From Marinisporobacter sp. (GTDB lineage: Bacteria; Bacillota; Clostridia; Peptostreptococcales; Thermotaleaceae): a stretch of DNA of 64,000 nucleotides. Made by a program: the position numbers and the translations under genes. The stretch spans positions 62,001-126,000 of the forward strand of contig JAOARP010000017.1 of the NCBI GenBank assembly GCA_025210525.1. The letters run 5' to 3'. This document shows, piece after piece, positions 8,524-17,446 of the stretch; the stretch's first letter is position 1, and the number at the start of each line of letters is the position of its first letter. The notes under the pieces are model-generated. The model did not search any database. It was not told the origin of the DNA and was given only the letters and a program-made list of their open reading frames with translations.

Positions 8524-9405
8524 ATGAAACTAGCTACTGTAAAGATAGGAGAGGGAGAAGAGGCGGCTGTAATGATACAAAAAGGAGTCGTTTATGTAAG
8601 AACAGTTAATGAAAAGCTGAATCAAAACTGGCCATTAGAAGTATTTGAATTAATTGAAACAGGACAGCTAGAAAAAATGAATCAATGGTATAAAAATGGT
8701 GGAAAAGAAGGAATTGAAGAGCTTGATGAAATCATTCCAAAAGAAGAAATTCTATTTAGACCGCTTTATAGAAATCCAAGGAAGATTTGGGGAATTGGGT
8801 TAAATTATGTAGATCATGCAGCTGATTTATCAGAGAAAGCACCAAGTATTGCTCCTGCAAGTTTTATGAAGCCTGATACAGCCATCATAGGATATAAGGA
8901 TGACATAAAAATACCCCTTCAATCCAATAAGACAACAGGGGAAAGTGAATTAGGGGTGATTATTGGAAAACGTTGTAAGGATGTTGAAAGAGAAAATTGG
9001 ATAGATGTTGTAGCTGGATTTACAACGATTATTGATATGACTGCAGAAGATATTTTGAAGCTAAATCCTAGATATTTAACAAGGGCAAAAAGCTTTGACA
9101 CTTTCTTTAGCTTTGGACCTTGTTTGGTGACACCAGATGAAATTGAAGATGTGTTAACCTTACAGGTAGCAACGGTTATCAATAAAAAAATTCATGCACA
9201 AAATACGGTTTCTAATATGACTTTTCCACCAGATTATTTAGTTTCTTTTCACTCAAAGGTGATGACTATGCTTCCTGGAGATATTATTTCTACAGGAACC
9301 CCTAGAGCTGTACATATTCATGAAGGAGATGTGATGGAGTGCTGGATTGATGGATTTGAACCATTAATAAATCCTGTGCTAGATTTAAAAATTAATAAAA
9401 AATAG
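8524..9405 (+). CDS. Fumarylacetoacetate hydrolase (FAH) family protein
   Basis: 293 residues with an N-terminal helper segment and a C-terminal FAH domain. The ligand and metal pattern is clear: IWGIGLNYVDHA, FMKPDTAI, ESELGVIIGK, DMTAED, RAKSFDTFFSFGP and PGDIISTGTPRAV. Members hydrolyse or decarboxylate acylpyruvates and related 2-oxo acids (fumarylpyruvate, oxaloacetate and similar) with a divalent metal. The specific substrate is unknown. It stands between two terminators, so it is a single-gene unit. The start follows AAGGGGG by about ten bases. Confidence 0.85.
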   Translation: MKLATVKIGEGEEAAVMIQKGVVYVRTVNEKLNQNWPLEVFELIETGQLEKMNQWYKNGGKEGIEELDEIIPKEEILFRPLYRNPRKIWGIGLNYVDHAADLSEKAPSIAPASFMKPDTAIIGYKDDIKIPLQSNKTTGESELGVIIGKRCKDVERENWIDVVAGFTTIIDMTAEDILKLNPRYLTRAKSFDTFFSFGPCLVTPDEIEDVLTLQVATVINKKIHAQNTVSNMTFPPDYLVSFHSKVMTMLPGDIISTGTPRAVHIHEGDVMECWIDGFEPLINPVLDLKINKK

Positions 9406-9414
9406 ATAGATCAA

Positions 9415-9452
9415 AAAACTCTCTATAGTAAAGCTGTAGGAGAGTTTTTTTA
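9415..9452 (+). terminator. Terminator after the FAH-family gene
   Basis: AAACTCTC pairs with GAGAGTTT across a loop of about 20 bases and is followed by seven T. Confidence 0.8.
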
Positions 9453-9462
9453 TGTGAAAAAA

Positions 9463-9490
9463 TTGACCTTATAGGATTATTTGATATAAT
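9463..9490 (+). promoter_or_regulatory. Promoter of the AbrB-type membrane protein gene
   Basis: TTGACC at 9463-9468 and TATAAT at 9485-9490, spaced by 16 bases, directly after the preceding terminator. Confidence 0.75.
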
Positions 9491-9535
9491 GCAGTAAGAC
9501 AAGAGCTTCGAAATGAGAAAAAGGAGGTTGTAAGG

Positions 9536-10033
9536 ATGGATAAAATTATTTATACTTTAGCTGTAGCAGGTATGGGAGGATTTGTTGGAATAAAGTTAAA
9601 AATTCCTGCTGGAGCCTTTGTAGGCGCCATGATTGCTGTAGCTATTTTTAATATTTATACAGAAGTTGGTCATATCCCTTCAAGTTTTAAAATTATCGCA
9701 CAAATTGTTGTAGGTGGGATGATTGGTTTGAATTTTACTATGGAAACAGTACGTGGGCTAAAAGATTTAATTTTGCCAGCTTTTATTTTAGTAGTAGGGT
9801 TAACGGTTTTTAGTATAGCTTTAGGATTTATCATTTCAAAAATTAGTGGAATTGATTTAATTACTTCCCTGTTTAGTTGTTCACCAGGAGGACTTACAGA
9901 TATGGCATTAATATCAGAAGCCTATGGAGCACAAACGCCTAAAGTAGTATTGTTGCATTTAATGAGGTTGATTACAGTCATTACAGTACTCCCTTTTGTC
10001 ATAAAGATGTTTGCACAATATGTAAAATCTTAA
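9536..10033 (+). CDS. AbrB-type membrane protein, single repeat (half-length)
   Basis: 165 residues with about five membrane segments. The GLNFTMETV and SCSPGGLTDMALISEAYGA motifs are those of the AbrB family (Pfam PF05145), whose usual members are about 350 residues and consist of two such repeats. This protein holds only one repeat, so it may work as a homodimer or pair with a second half encoded elsewhere. The transported compound is unknown. AGGAGG stands ten bases before the ATG. Confidence 0.75.
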   Translation: MDKIIYTLAVAGMGGFVGIKLKIPAGAFVGAMIAVAIFNIYTEVGHIPSSFKIIAQIVVGGMIGLNFTMETVRGLKDLILPAFILVVGLTVFSIALGFIISKISGIDLITSLFSCSPGGLTDMALISEAYGAQTPKVVLLHLMRLITVITVLPFVIKMFAQYVKS

Positions 10034-10155
10034 GTAAAAAGATAAAGAGATCTTTTATAAAAATACATAGAAAGAAACTTATAAATATTGCTTTAAAAAT
10101 TAATGATAGAGAATTAAAAATGGATTCAATTGAATGGATAAGAAAGGAATAGGAG

Positions 10156-10962
10156 ATGATATTAAGTATGGAATACAAAGCAGTTATATCAGATTTAGAT
10201 GGAACTTTATTAAATAAAGATCATCAAATTAGTGATTATACAAAAGAAACGATTCAAAAAGTTGTTGAAAAAGGAATTAAATTCTTTATCGCAACAGGAA
10301 GACACCATATGGATGCAAGCTATATTAAAAAGGAATTAGAATTAGATACTACGTTGATCTCAGCAAATGGTTCAAGAGTACATCAGGCAGAAGAAGAAAT
10401 TTTTGCTTGTGACCTAGAGGAAGAAATAGTCGAAAAAATCTTAAGGATGGATGTAGAGGAAGACATCTATAAAAACATCTATCAAGGCAATAAATGGCTT
10501 GCAGAAAGAGAGATGGAATGGGTAAAGGAATTTAATAATGATTCAGGATTTTTTTATGAATTAGCGGATTTTAAAGGACTAAAAGAATATCATGCAGCAA
10601 AAATATTTTTTATTTGTGAAGAACATGAAAGATTAGTACCTGTCAAAGAAAAAATAGAGGAAAAATTTAAAGGAGAATTAAATATCGCTTTTTCTCTACC
10701 TCAATGCTTAGAGATTATGGCAAAAGGGGTTTCGAAAGGAGACGCATTAAAAAAGGTTTTAAAGAAATATGATATCTATCCAGAAGAAGTAGTTGCATTT
10801 GGTGATGGATTTAATGATCTAGAAATGCTTACGGTAGCAGGTAAAGGGCTTGTGATGGGAAATGCTCATGATAAGTTAAAAGAGGCATTACCAGATCATG
10901 AGATTATCAAGACAAATGATGAAGATGGTGTGGCTAAGTGTTTAGAAAAAATATTTTTATAA
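10156..10962 (+). CDS. Cof-type HAD-IIB family phosphatase
   Basis: 268 residues. HAD motif I is DLDGTLLN, motif II is IATGR, the lysine of motif III is in GVSKGDALKK, and motif IV is AFGDGFNDLEML. The large C2B cap domain between motifs II and III places it in the Cof subfamily, which dephosphorylates sugar phosphates, flavin or pyridoxal phosphate. The substrate is not predictable. Two starts are possible. ATG 10156 directly abuts AGGAG, so ATG 10168 (12 bases after AGGAG) or use of the more distant AAAGGA with ATG 10156 are both possible. A perfect palindrome, ATTCAATTGAAT, lies at 10124-10135. Confidence 0.85.
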   Translation: MILSMEYKAVISDLDGTLLNKDHQISDYTKETIQKVVEKGIKFFIATGRHHMDASYIKKELELDTTLISANGSRVHQAEEEIFACDLEEEIVEKILRMDVEEDIYKNIYQGNKWLAEREMEWVKEFNNDSGFFYELADFKGLKEYHAAKIFFICEEHERLVPVKEKIEEKFKGELNIAFSLPQCLEIMAKGVSKGDALKKVLKKYDIYPEEVVAFGDGFNDLEMLTVAGKGLVMGNAHDKLKEALPDHEIIKTNDEDGVAKCLEKIFL

Positions 10963-10967
10963 AAAAA

Positions 10968-11003
10968 GTAAAATCCGCCTTTAAGGTGGATTTTACTATA
11001 TAG
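10968..11003. terminator. Bidirectional terminator between the HAD gene and ilvN
   Basis: GTAAAATCCGCCT pairs with AGGTGGATTTTAC. On the minus strand it is followed by seven T, and on the plus strand by TATATAGATTTTTT, so it mainly ends the ilvBN transcript. Confidence 0.85.
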
Positions 11004-11010
11004 ATTTTTT

Positions 11011-11505
11011 TTATTCTGCAATATAAGTATTTCCTCTTTGAAGTCCTGTAAAGCCTGTACGAACAAGCTCTAGAATACCAAAGGGTGCCATAAGCTCTGT
11101 GAAACCAGCAATTTTACCAAAATCACCAGTAAGTTCAACCGTTAAGGTTTCATTTGATACGTCAATAATATTTCCTCGGAAAATATTGATAGTTTCAATA
11201 ATAGCAGCTCTGTTTTTAAGGTCTGCCTTTACTTTTAGAAGTACTAGCTCTCTGTAAACCGATTTTTCTGGCTTTAATTCTACTACTTTAATGACATTGA
11301 TTAATTTATTAAGTTGTTTTTTCATTTGCTCTAGCATATAATCGTCTCCGCTAACAGTGATGGTCATACGAGAAATATTTGGATTTTCTGTTTCTCCAAC
11401 AGAGAGACTATCTATATTGTATCCTCTTCGGCTGAACAATCCTGCGATTCTACTTAAAACCCCTGAATGATTCTCAACTAAAACGGATAGTACATGTCTA
11501 TTCAT
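11011..11505 (-). CDS. ilvN: Acetolactate synthase small (regulatory) subunit
   Basis: 164 residues of usual length for the family. The N-terminal ACT domain (LSVLVENHSGVLSRIAGLFSRRGYNIDSL) binds valine for feedback control, and a second ferredoxin-like domain follows (residues ~75-160). The protein pairs with the catalytic subunit encoded immediately upstream. Its Shine-Dalgarno GGAGGA overlaps the stop codon of ilvB, so translation is likely coupled. First common step of branched-chain amino acid synthesis, in the cytoplasm. Confidence 0.95.
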   Translation of the reverse strand: MNRHVLSVLVENHSGVLSRIAGLFSRRGYNIDSLSVGETENPNISRMTITVSGDDYMLEQMKKQLNKLINVIKVVELKPEKSVYRELVLLKVKADLKNRAAIIETINIFRGNIIDVSNETLTVELTGDFGKIAGFTELMAPFGILELVRTGFTGLQRGNTYIAE

Positions 11506-11516
11506 TGTAATCCTCC

Positions 11517-13130
11517 TTAAATAGTACTAAAATCTGAATCTACTACGCATTCGATGAAATATCCTTTCTCGCTAGCGAGTGCTTCTTGTAAGGCTTTTTC
11601 AAATTCTTCTTGTGTAGTTACCTTTTTACCAGAGAGCCCGTAAGCTTCTGCGATTTTTACAAAATTAGGGTTTTTATTTAAAGAAACACCAAAGTATTTA
11701 CCCTCATAATGAATATCTTGCAGTTCTCGAACCATTCCTAATCGACTATTATTAAAAAGTAAAATAATAATATTCAAATCATTTTCAAGAATAGTACCAA
11801 GTTCACTTAAAGACATTTGAAATCCTCCGTCTCCAACTACAGAGATAACGGTTTTTTCAGGAATAGCAAGCTTTGCACCTATTGCTGCAGGAAGACTATA
11901 TCCCATAGTGCCTAGCCCTCCAGATGTAAAAAACTTTCGATTTCCTTTTATTTCAAAATTTCTAGCAGTCCATATTTGATTTTGACCAACATCTGCTGTA
12001 AGGATGACGTCATCATCAACTACTTGAGATAAAAATTTTAAAGCTTCCTTTGGATTGATAGCGTTTGTAGGGATTATTTTTTCAGGTTCATTTTTTTTCA
12101 TTTCGTTGATTTTTTCCAGCCACTTGTCTGTTTGAAGGGCTGTACATTTATTTAAAAATTGTTTTAATATGTTTTTTGCATCTCCAACAATAGGAATGGT
12201 TGTGTCAATGTTTTTTCCTACCTCAGCAGGATCTATATCTACATGAATGACATTTTGTTTTTCATTAAGCAGTTTCATGCCAGCGGTAGCACGGTCTCCA
12301 ACCCTTGTACCAATGATCATCAACAAATCTGATTCCATTACAACTTGATTTGAAAAGCTATGACCATGAGAACCTACCATTCCCACATAATAGGGAGAAT
12401 CTGAAGGAAGTGCACCAATTCCCATCAAAGTATGAACAACAGGAATTTTTGCTTTTTCTGAAAAAGCTTTCAGCTCCTTTGAAGCTTTTGCACAGATAAT
12501 ACCTCCTCCTACGCAAATTAAGGGCTTTTTACTGCTTTTTAGCCTTTGTAAGGCTCTTTTTATTTGTCCTGCATGACCTTCATAAGTAGGCTTGTAGCCT
12601 GTAATATTTACAGATTTAGGATAATCATATTTGATTTGCTCCTGTTGAATATCTACAGGGATATCAATAAGAACTGGACCCGGTCTTCCAGAAGATGCAA
12701 TGTAGAATGCTTCTTTAATGATCTTTGGAAGATCTTCTGCATTTTTCACTAAATAATTATGCTTTGTAAAAGGTTCTGTAGCCCCTGTAATATCTGCTTC
12801 TTGAAATACATCTTTTCCAATGAAATTTGAATTTACCTGTCCGGTAATAATCACAAGAGGAATAGAGTCCATGTAAGCAGTAGCAATACCTGTAATCAAA
12901 TTGGTTGCTCCAGGGCCAGAGGTTGCAGTACAAACCCCTACTTTTCCTGTACCTCTAGCATAACCACTTGCGCTATGAGCTGCAGATTGTTCATGTCTGA
13001 CTAGAACATGCTCTATATTTGAATTTCTTAAAGAGTCATAAAAAGGGAGTACAGCTCCTCCGGGATATCCAAAAATCATATGAACTTTTTCTTCTTCTAA
13101 AGATTTTATAATCGCATCTGAAGCTCGCAT
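11517..13130 (-). CDS. ilvB: Acetolactate synthase large (catalytic) subunit, short C-terminus
   Basis: 537 residues. The N-terminal thiamine-diphosphate domain carries the catalytic glutamate in RHEQSAAH. A central FAD-binding domain follows, and the C-terminal domain holds the ThDP/Mg motif VVGDGGFQM with FNNSRLGMV. It joins two pyruvate (or pyruvate and 2-oxobutyrate) molecules. The protein ends at ECVVDSDFSTI, whereas biosynthetic enzymes usually continue about 20 residues with a tail of the type VYPMVPPG that closes the active site. The tail is absent and no frameshift is visible, since the ilvN ribosome binding site follows at once. Confidence 0.93.
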   Translation of the reverse strand: MRASDAIIKSLEEEKVHMIFGYPGGAVLPFYDSLRNSNIEHVLVRHEQSAAHSASGYARGTGKVGVCTATSGPGATNLITGIATAYMDSIPLVIITGQVNSNFIGKDVFQEADITGATEPFTKHNYLVKNAEDLPKIIKEAFYIASSGRPGPVLIDIPVDIQQEQIKYDYPKSVNITGYKPTYEGHAGQIKRALQRLKSSKKPLICVGGGIICAKASKELKAFSEKAKIPVVHTLMGIGALPSDSPYYVGMVGSHGHSFSNQVVMESDLLMIIGTRVGDRATAGMKLLNEKQNVIHVDIDPAEVGKNIDTTIPIVGDAKNILKQFLNKCTALQTDKWLEKINEMKKNEPEKIIPTNAINPKEALKFLSQVVDDDVILTADVGQNQIWTARNFEIKGNRKFFTSGGLGTMGYSLPAAIGAKLAIPEKTVISVVGDGGFQMSLSELGTILENDLNIIILLFNNSRLGMVRELQDIHYEGKYFGVSLNKNPNFVKIAEAYGLSGKKVTTQEEFEKALQEALASEKGYFIECVVDSDFSTI

Positions 13131-13180
13131 GGTTTTTCACCTTCTTTATTGAAATTTTCGACAAAAAAACGATTTTAAGT

Positions 13181-13210
13181 ATTGTACCAGAGGGTGTATA
13201 TATTTGTCAA
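13181..13210 (-). promoter_or_regulatory. Promoter of ilvBN
   Basis: On the minus strand TTGACA (13205-13210) and TACAAT (13181-13186) with 18 bases between. The leader to ilvB is about 45 bases and contains no T-box. Confidence 0.7.
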
Positions 13211-13222
13211 TTACATTTAAAG

Positions 13223-13262
13223 AAAATTCAGAAAAAAATGTGGAAAATATGCTCTGAAAATA
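13223..13262. promoter_or_regulatory. Two CodY-like boxes upstream of ilvBN
   Basis: Positions 13223-13237 and 13248-13262 each match the CodY consensus AATTTTCWGAAAATT at 11 of 15 bases. They are 25 bases apart, just upstream of the ilvB -35 element and within 130 bases of the leuA promoter. CodY control of branched-chain synthesis is well established in Gram-positive bacteria. Site identity here is inference. Confidence 0.4.
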
Positions 13263-13337
13263 ACAAATAGCTAAATTACTATTCGAACAGTGAAAATTTT
13301 TAGATGAATATTATTTTTTAAAATTATCAAAAAATGA

Positions 13338-13366
13338 TTGACAATGATATAAGATTTTGATAAAAT
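13338..13366 (+). promoter_or_regulatory. Promoter of the leuA T-box transcript
   Basis: TTGACA at 13338-13343 and TAAAAT at 13361-13366, spaced by 17 bases. Confidence 0.8.
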
Positions 13367-13379
13367 ACGATTCAATACA

Positions 13380-13662
13380 TGAAAATAGTAAACGCTAAAA
13401 GCAATGCAGGAGAACGTATTTTTTAACAACAGTTTCAGAGAGTCGGTGGTTGCTGAGAACCGATACTGTAAAAAAGTACTACTCACTCCTAAGCAGTTTC
13501 TTTGAAATAATAGTAGGAGAAAATGGGTGGCTCCATTATCGGCTAAAGTTTGATCAAACTTGCAAGAGTGGCTTTTGTATACTGCAAAGGCAAATGAAGG
13601 TGGTACCGCGGGGAAAGTTACCCTCGTCCTTGAATATTGTTATTCTAGGACGAGGTTTTTTG
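13380..13662 (+). ncRNA. T-box leader, leucine type, of leuA
   Basis: The stem I elements are visible (GGTTGCTGAGAACC, with an AGAGAGT bulge region before it). CTC leucine codons lie at 13482-13484 and 13486-13488 in the region expected for the specifier loop. The T-box/antiterminator sequence is TGAAGGTGGTACCGCGG at 13595-13611, and the terminator pairs CCTCGTCCT (13622-13630) with AGGACGAGG (13647-13655) before six T. Uncharged leucyl-tRNA would stabilise the antiterminator and turn on leuA. The exact specifier codon needs a fold to assign. Confidence 0.93.
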
Positions 13663-13754
13663 TTTGTAGAAAAATAGATAAGTATTTTTATCATAGACAT
13701 AAAATCAATTAGATGAGAAAGAATAGATCAAGGTTAATTAAAGGAGGAATTTAT

Positions 13755-15281
13755 ATGGCAAAGCAAATAAAGATTTTTGATACAACGTTAAGAGATGGAG
13801 AACAATCACCAGGATGTAGTATGAATCTCCATGAAAAAATTCGAGTAGCAAAGCAATTAGAGCTTTTAAAAGTAGATGTGATTGAAGCAGGGTTTGCTAT
13901 TGCATCTCCTGGAGATTTTACTTCTGTAAGAGAGATTTCAAAGAATGTGAAGAATTGTACCGTTGCAAGTTTGGCAAGAGCACTTCCAAAGGATATAGAT
14001 ACAGCATGGGAAGCTGTTAAATATGCAAAGCATCCTAGGATTCACACATTCATTGCTACATCAGATATCCACATGAAATATAAGCTAAAGATGAGACCAG
14101 AGGAAGTTCTTGAAAATGCTGTAAACATGGTAAAGCATGCAAAAGCATATTGTGAAGATATTGAATTTTCAGCCGAAGATGCAACGAGAAGTAACCCTGA
14201 ATTTTTAGCAAAGTTATTTGACCGAGTCATAAAAGCAGGGGCTACAGTGATTAATATTCCTGACACAGTAGGATATACAACACCAGATGAATATTATGAA
14301 TTTATTGCAGCTATAAGAGAAAAATCAGATTATCTAGACAAAGTAGATATTTCTGTACACTGTCATAATGATCTAGGAATGGCTGTAGCAAATTCATTAG
14401 CAGCTGCAAAGGCAGGGGCTACTCAGATTGAATGTACCATCAATGGGATTGGAGAAAGAGCAGGAAATGCAGCATTAGAAGAAATTGTTATGGCTATGAA
14501 TACAAGAAAAGATGTTCTTGGTTTATACTGTAATATAGATACAAAGCAGATCATGCGTTCAAGTAAGCTATTAAGTAGTATAACAGGCGTTGAAGTTCAG
14601 CCGAACAAGGCAATTGTAGGAAATAATGCTTTTGCCCATGAATCAGGAATTCACCAACATGGAGTTCTAGAAGAAAGAACTACCTATGAAATCATGACAC
14701 CTGAGTCTATTGGACTTTCTCAAAATAAAATGGTTCTTGGAAAGCATTCAGGAAAACATGCTTTTGAAGATCGATTAAAAGCTTTAGGATATGATTTGTC
14801 TAAAGAAGAAATAATAAAGGCTTTTGGACAGTTTAAAGAATTAGCAGATAAGAAGAAGACTATTTATGATGATGATATTGAAGCCATTATTACAAGAAAT
14901 ACCATTGCTTATCCAGAAGTGTATAAGCTACAGAGATTTGTGATTAATAGTGGAAATACTATTACATCTACTGCATCTGTAATCCTTGTGAATAATGATC
15001 AAGAAATAGAAGAAGTATCTATAGGGGATGGACCTGTAGATGCAGCCTTTAAAGCTATTGAGAAAATGGTAGGGATTGATATGACATTAGGGGATTACAA
15101 GCTACATTCTGTAACAGAAGGAAAGGATGCTCAAGGAGAAGCTATAGTGAAATTAAAGCATAATGAAAAGATCTATACAGGTAGAGGGCTTAGTACGGAT
15201 GTTGTTGAAGCAAGTATTAAGGGGTATATTGGAGCAGTGAATAAGATTTTATATCAAATAGAAGAAAATAAAGAAATGTAA
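13755..15281 (+). CDS. leuA: 2-isopropylmalate synthase
   Basis: 508 residues. The HMGL-like TIM barrel shows DTTLRDGEQSPG (first metal ligand), HCHNDLGMAVANSLAA (metal histidines) and NGIGERAGNAALEE. A linker is followed by the C-terminal regulatory domain (from about residue 390) that binds leucine for feedback inhibition. It condenses acetyl-CoA with 2-oxoisovalerate, the committed step to leucine. The start chosen is 14 codons inside the open frame, where AAGGAGG lies eight bases before the ATG. No leuB, leuC or leuD follows; a terminator ends the unit. Confidence 0.95.
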   Translation: MAKQIKIFDTTLRDGEQSPGCSMNLHEKIRVAKQLELLKVDVIEAGFAIASPGDFTSVREISKNVKNCTVASLARALPKDIDTAWEAVKYAKHPRIHTFIATSDIHMKYKLKMRPEEVLENAVNMVKHAKAYCEDIEFSAEDATRSNPEFLAKLFDRVIKAGATVINIPDTVGYTTPDEYYEFIAAIREKSDYLDKVDISVHCHNDLGMAVANSLAAAKAGATQIECTINGIGERAGNAALEEIVMAMNTRKDVLGLYCNIDTKQIMRSSKLLSSITGVEVQPNKAIVGNNAFAHESGIHQHGVLEERTTYEIMTPESIGLSQNKMVLGKHSGKHAFEDRLKALGYDLSKEEIIKAFGQFKELADKKKTIYDDDIEAIITRNTIAYPEVYKLQRFVINSGNTITSTASVILVNNDQEIEEVSIGDGPVDAAFKAIEKMVGIDMTLGDYKLHSVTEGKDAQGEAIVKLKHNEKIYTGRGLSTDVVEASIKGYIGAVNKILYQIEENKEM

Positions 15282-15306
15282 AATAATGATGTTTACTAAA
15301 ATACAT

Positions 15307-15340
15307 AAAAAATCTCCTAAGTTATATAGGAGATTTTTTA
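15307..15340. terminator. Bidirectional terminator between leuA and the chemoreceptor gene
   Basis: AAAATCTCCT pairs with AGGAGATTTT around a nine-base loop, with A and T runs on the two sides so that it works in both directions. Confidence 0.85.
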
Positions 15341-15346
15341 TGATTA

Positions 15347-17446
15347 TTAAATCTTAAATTTTGATATAGCTTCTTGTAATTCTTGTGCGAGTTCAGCAAG
15401 ACTTTCACTTGCTCCTGCTATTTCTTGTATAGATGCAGATTGCTCCTCTGTTGTAGCAGAAGCTTCTTGGGTTGAAGCAGCATTTTCCTCTGCAATAGCA
15501 GAAAGAGACTGAATGACATCAAAGATACTTGTTTTTTTATCTTCCATTTGATTTACAGAGATACTCATGCCTTCTATAGCTTTTTCAGCATGATTTATTG
15601 CATTTGCAATTTCTCTATATTTTGATTCTGTTTCATGAACACTTTGTGTTTGTTCTTTTACAATGACTTCAACAGTTTGCATTCTTTCAACAGCAGTTTT
15701 GGCATTTGTTAATAGGTTATTTACTACCATATCAATTTCTTTTGTGGAGGCTGTTGATTGTTCTGCTAATTTTCTTATTTCATCTGCTACGACAGCAAAA
15801 CCTTTCCCCGCATCTCCTGCACGTGCAGCTTCTATGGCTGCATTTAAAGCTAATAAATTGGTTTGCTCTGCAATAGATGCGATAACATTGCTTGCTTGTC
15901 CGATTTTTTCTGAGCTTGTATGGGTTTGAGTAATTACATGAAGAATTTCTTGTGCTGCTTGACTACTTTCCTCAGTTTTTTCTGTTAAATTTTCTACAAC
16001 TGCTAAACCGCCTTGAACAATGGTGACTACTTGATTAGATGTATTATTTACGTTATTCATTAGTTTTTGATTCTTTTTCACAAGTTGACCTAATTCATAT
16101 ATTTTTTCTGAACCTATTTCCGTATCTCTTGCTTGGTCCATAGCTCCTCTAGCTAATTCTTCGATGGTTCTAGCAACTTCTTCTGAACTTGTTGCTGAGT
16201 GTTGTGATGTAGCAGTCAATTCTTCTGATGAAGCGGCTACTTGTCCTGATACATCAAGAACTTGCTTAATAAGCTCTATAAAATTTGATTGCATTTTTGC
16301 CAATGCATTTGTCATCTTTCCTGTCTCGTCTTTTCTCTTTAGAAATTTTACGGCTGGATGACTTTCATCAAATGTTAAATCATAGGTAGATAACCTTTCA
16401 ATGATATCACAAAGTAAGATGATAGAATTTACCACATAGTTACTATTATAGTAAAGTATAATTCCAACAATAAAAATACCAACAATAGCTACAATAATCA
16501 TCCATTTAAATAGATGATTTGTAGATGCCATTAGTTCGTCTTTGGGTACGATTGTTGTATAGGACCAATAAAGGTCCATTCCTTCAAAAGCGATAGGGGT
16601 ATAAAATTTATATACATCTTGTTTCATGCTTTCTGAATAGGAAATATTATAAAAATCTTCACCCTTTTGTATTTTATGTAAATAATCTTGTCCTAAATCT
16701 CCTGTAAATTCCCCACCAATTTTATTTATGCGATCAGGAGCTGGATGAGCAAGGACTGTACCATCATTATTGACGAGTCGTCCAAAGCCATTGTCAAAGA
16801 GCTTTACAGTAGAATTGATTGTTGTTAATTGTTCAAGGGAAATATCTAAACCTGCTACTCCTAAAAATTCATTATTGATAATAATAGGCTCAGAAAATGA
16901 AACTGTAGTTACTTGCTTACCATCTAATTCATAAGTAGCTGGCTTAGCAACGAAGCTCTTTTTTGTTTCTTTAGGCACGAGATAATAGTCGTTTTTATTA
17001 TAAGTACTAGCAACTTCTAAAATTAATTCATCTCCGCTTCGTCCCCAACTAGGAACGAATCTACCAGTATTGTTGCTTCCTGGTGTATTTACATATGATT
17101 GATCATTTCCATCAAAGGCATTCGGTTCCCATACAATCCAAGTGTACAAATAATTTGAATTATGCTCTAATTTTTCTTTTAACATTTGGTTAACGATATT
17201 TCGGTCTGTCATATTACTTTGTTTTAAGTATTTTACGATTTCAACAATTCCTTTGGCATCATGAGAAGCATCATCTAAAATAGCACCCATTTCACTGGAA
17301 ATATTTTCTGTTGTTAATTCAATATTTTTCATATGATTTGCTTTTGTGTTAGTGTAGCTAGTAATCATTAAATAGCTCATAATAAAGGCTGATACAATCA
17401 TCATGATTCCAAGGTTTAGAAAGATTAATCGTGTCTTAAGCTTCAT
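15347..17446 (-). CDS. Methyl-accepting chemotaxis protein, dCache type
   Basis: 699 residues. Transmembrane helix 1 is at ~7-30. A double-Cache extracellular sensor is at ~40-300 ([35 protein letters not shown]), helix 2 at ~308-330 and a HAMP-like linker follows. A complete cytoplasmic signalling domain ends in [10 protein letters not shown]. The hairpin tip [36 protein letters not shown] is intact, so it should couple to CheA and CheW. Its ATG overlaps the stop of the GGDEF/HD-GYP gene (ATGA), so the two are translationally coupled. Confidence 0.93.
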   Translation of the reverse strand: MKLKTRLIFLNLGIMMIVSAFIMSYLMITSYTNTKANHMKNIELTTENISSEMGAILDDASHDAKGIVEIVKYLKQSNMTDRNIVNQMLKEKLEHNSNYLYTWIVWEPNAFDGNDQSYVNTPGSNNTGRFVPSWGRSGDELILEVASTYNKNDYYLVPKETKKSFVAKPATYELDGKQVTTVSFSEPIIINNEFLGVAGLDISLEQLTTINSTVKLFDNGFGRLVNNDGTVLAHPAPDRINKIGGEFTGDLGQDYLHKIQKGEDFYNISYSESMKQDVYKFYTPIAFEGMDLYWSYTTIVPKDELMASTNHLFKWMIIVAIVGIFIVGIILYYNSNYVVNSIILLCDIIERLSTYDLTFDESHPAVKFLKRKDETGKMTNALAKMQSNFIELIKQVLDVSGQVAASSEELTATSQHSATSSEEVARTIEELARGAMDQARDTEIGSEKIYELGQLVKKNQKLMNNVNNTSNQVVTIVQGGLAVVENLTEKTEESSQAAQEILHVITQTHTSSEKIGQASNVIASIAEQTNLLALNAAIEAARAGDAGKGFAVVADEIRKLAEQSTASTKEIDMVVNNLLTNAKTAVERMQTVEVIVKEQTQSVHETESKYREIANAINHAEKAIEGMSISVNQMEDKKTSIFDVIQSLSAIAEENAASTQEASATTEEQSASIQEIAGASESLAELAQELQEAISKFKI

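Noticed and set aside
13450-13677. 75-codon open frame upstream of leuA
   Set aside because: It falls inside the T-box leader and its terminator; the sequence is explained by RNA structure.
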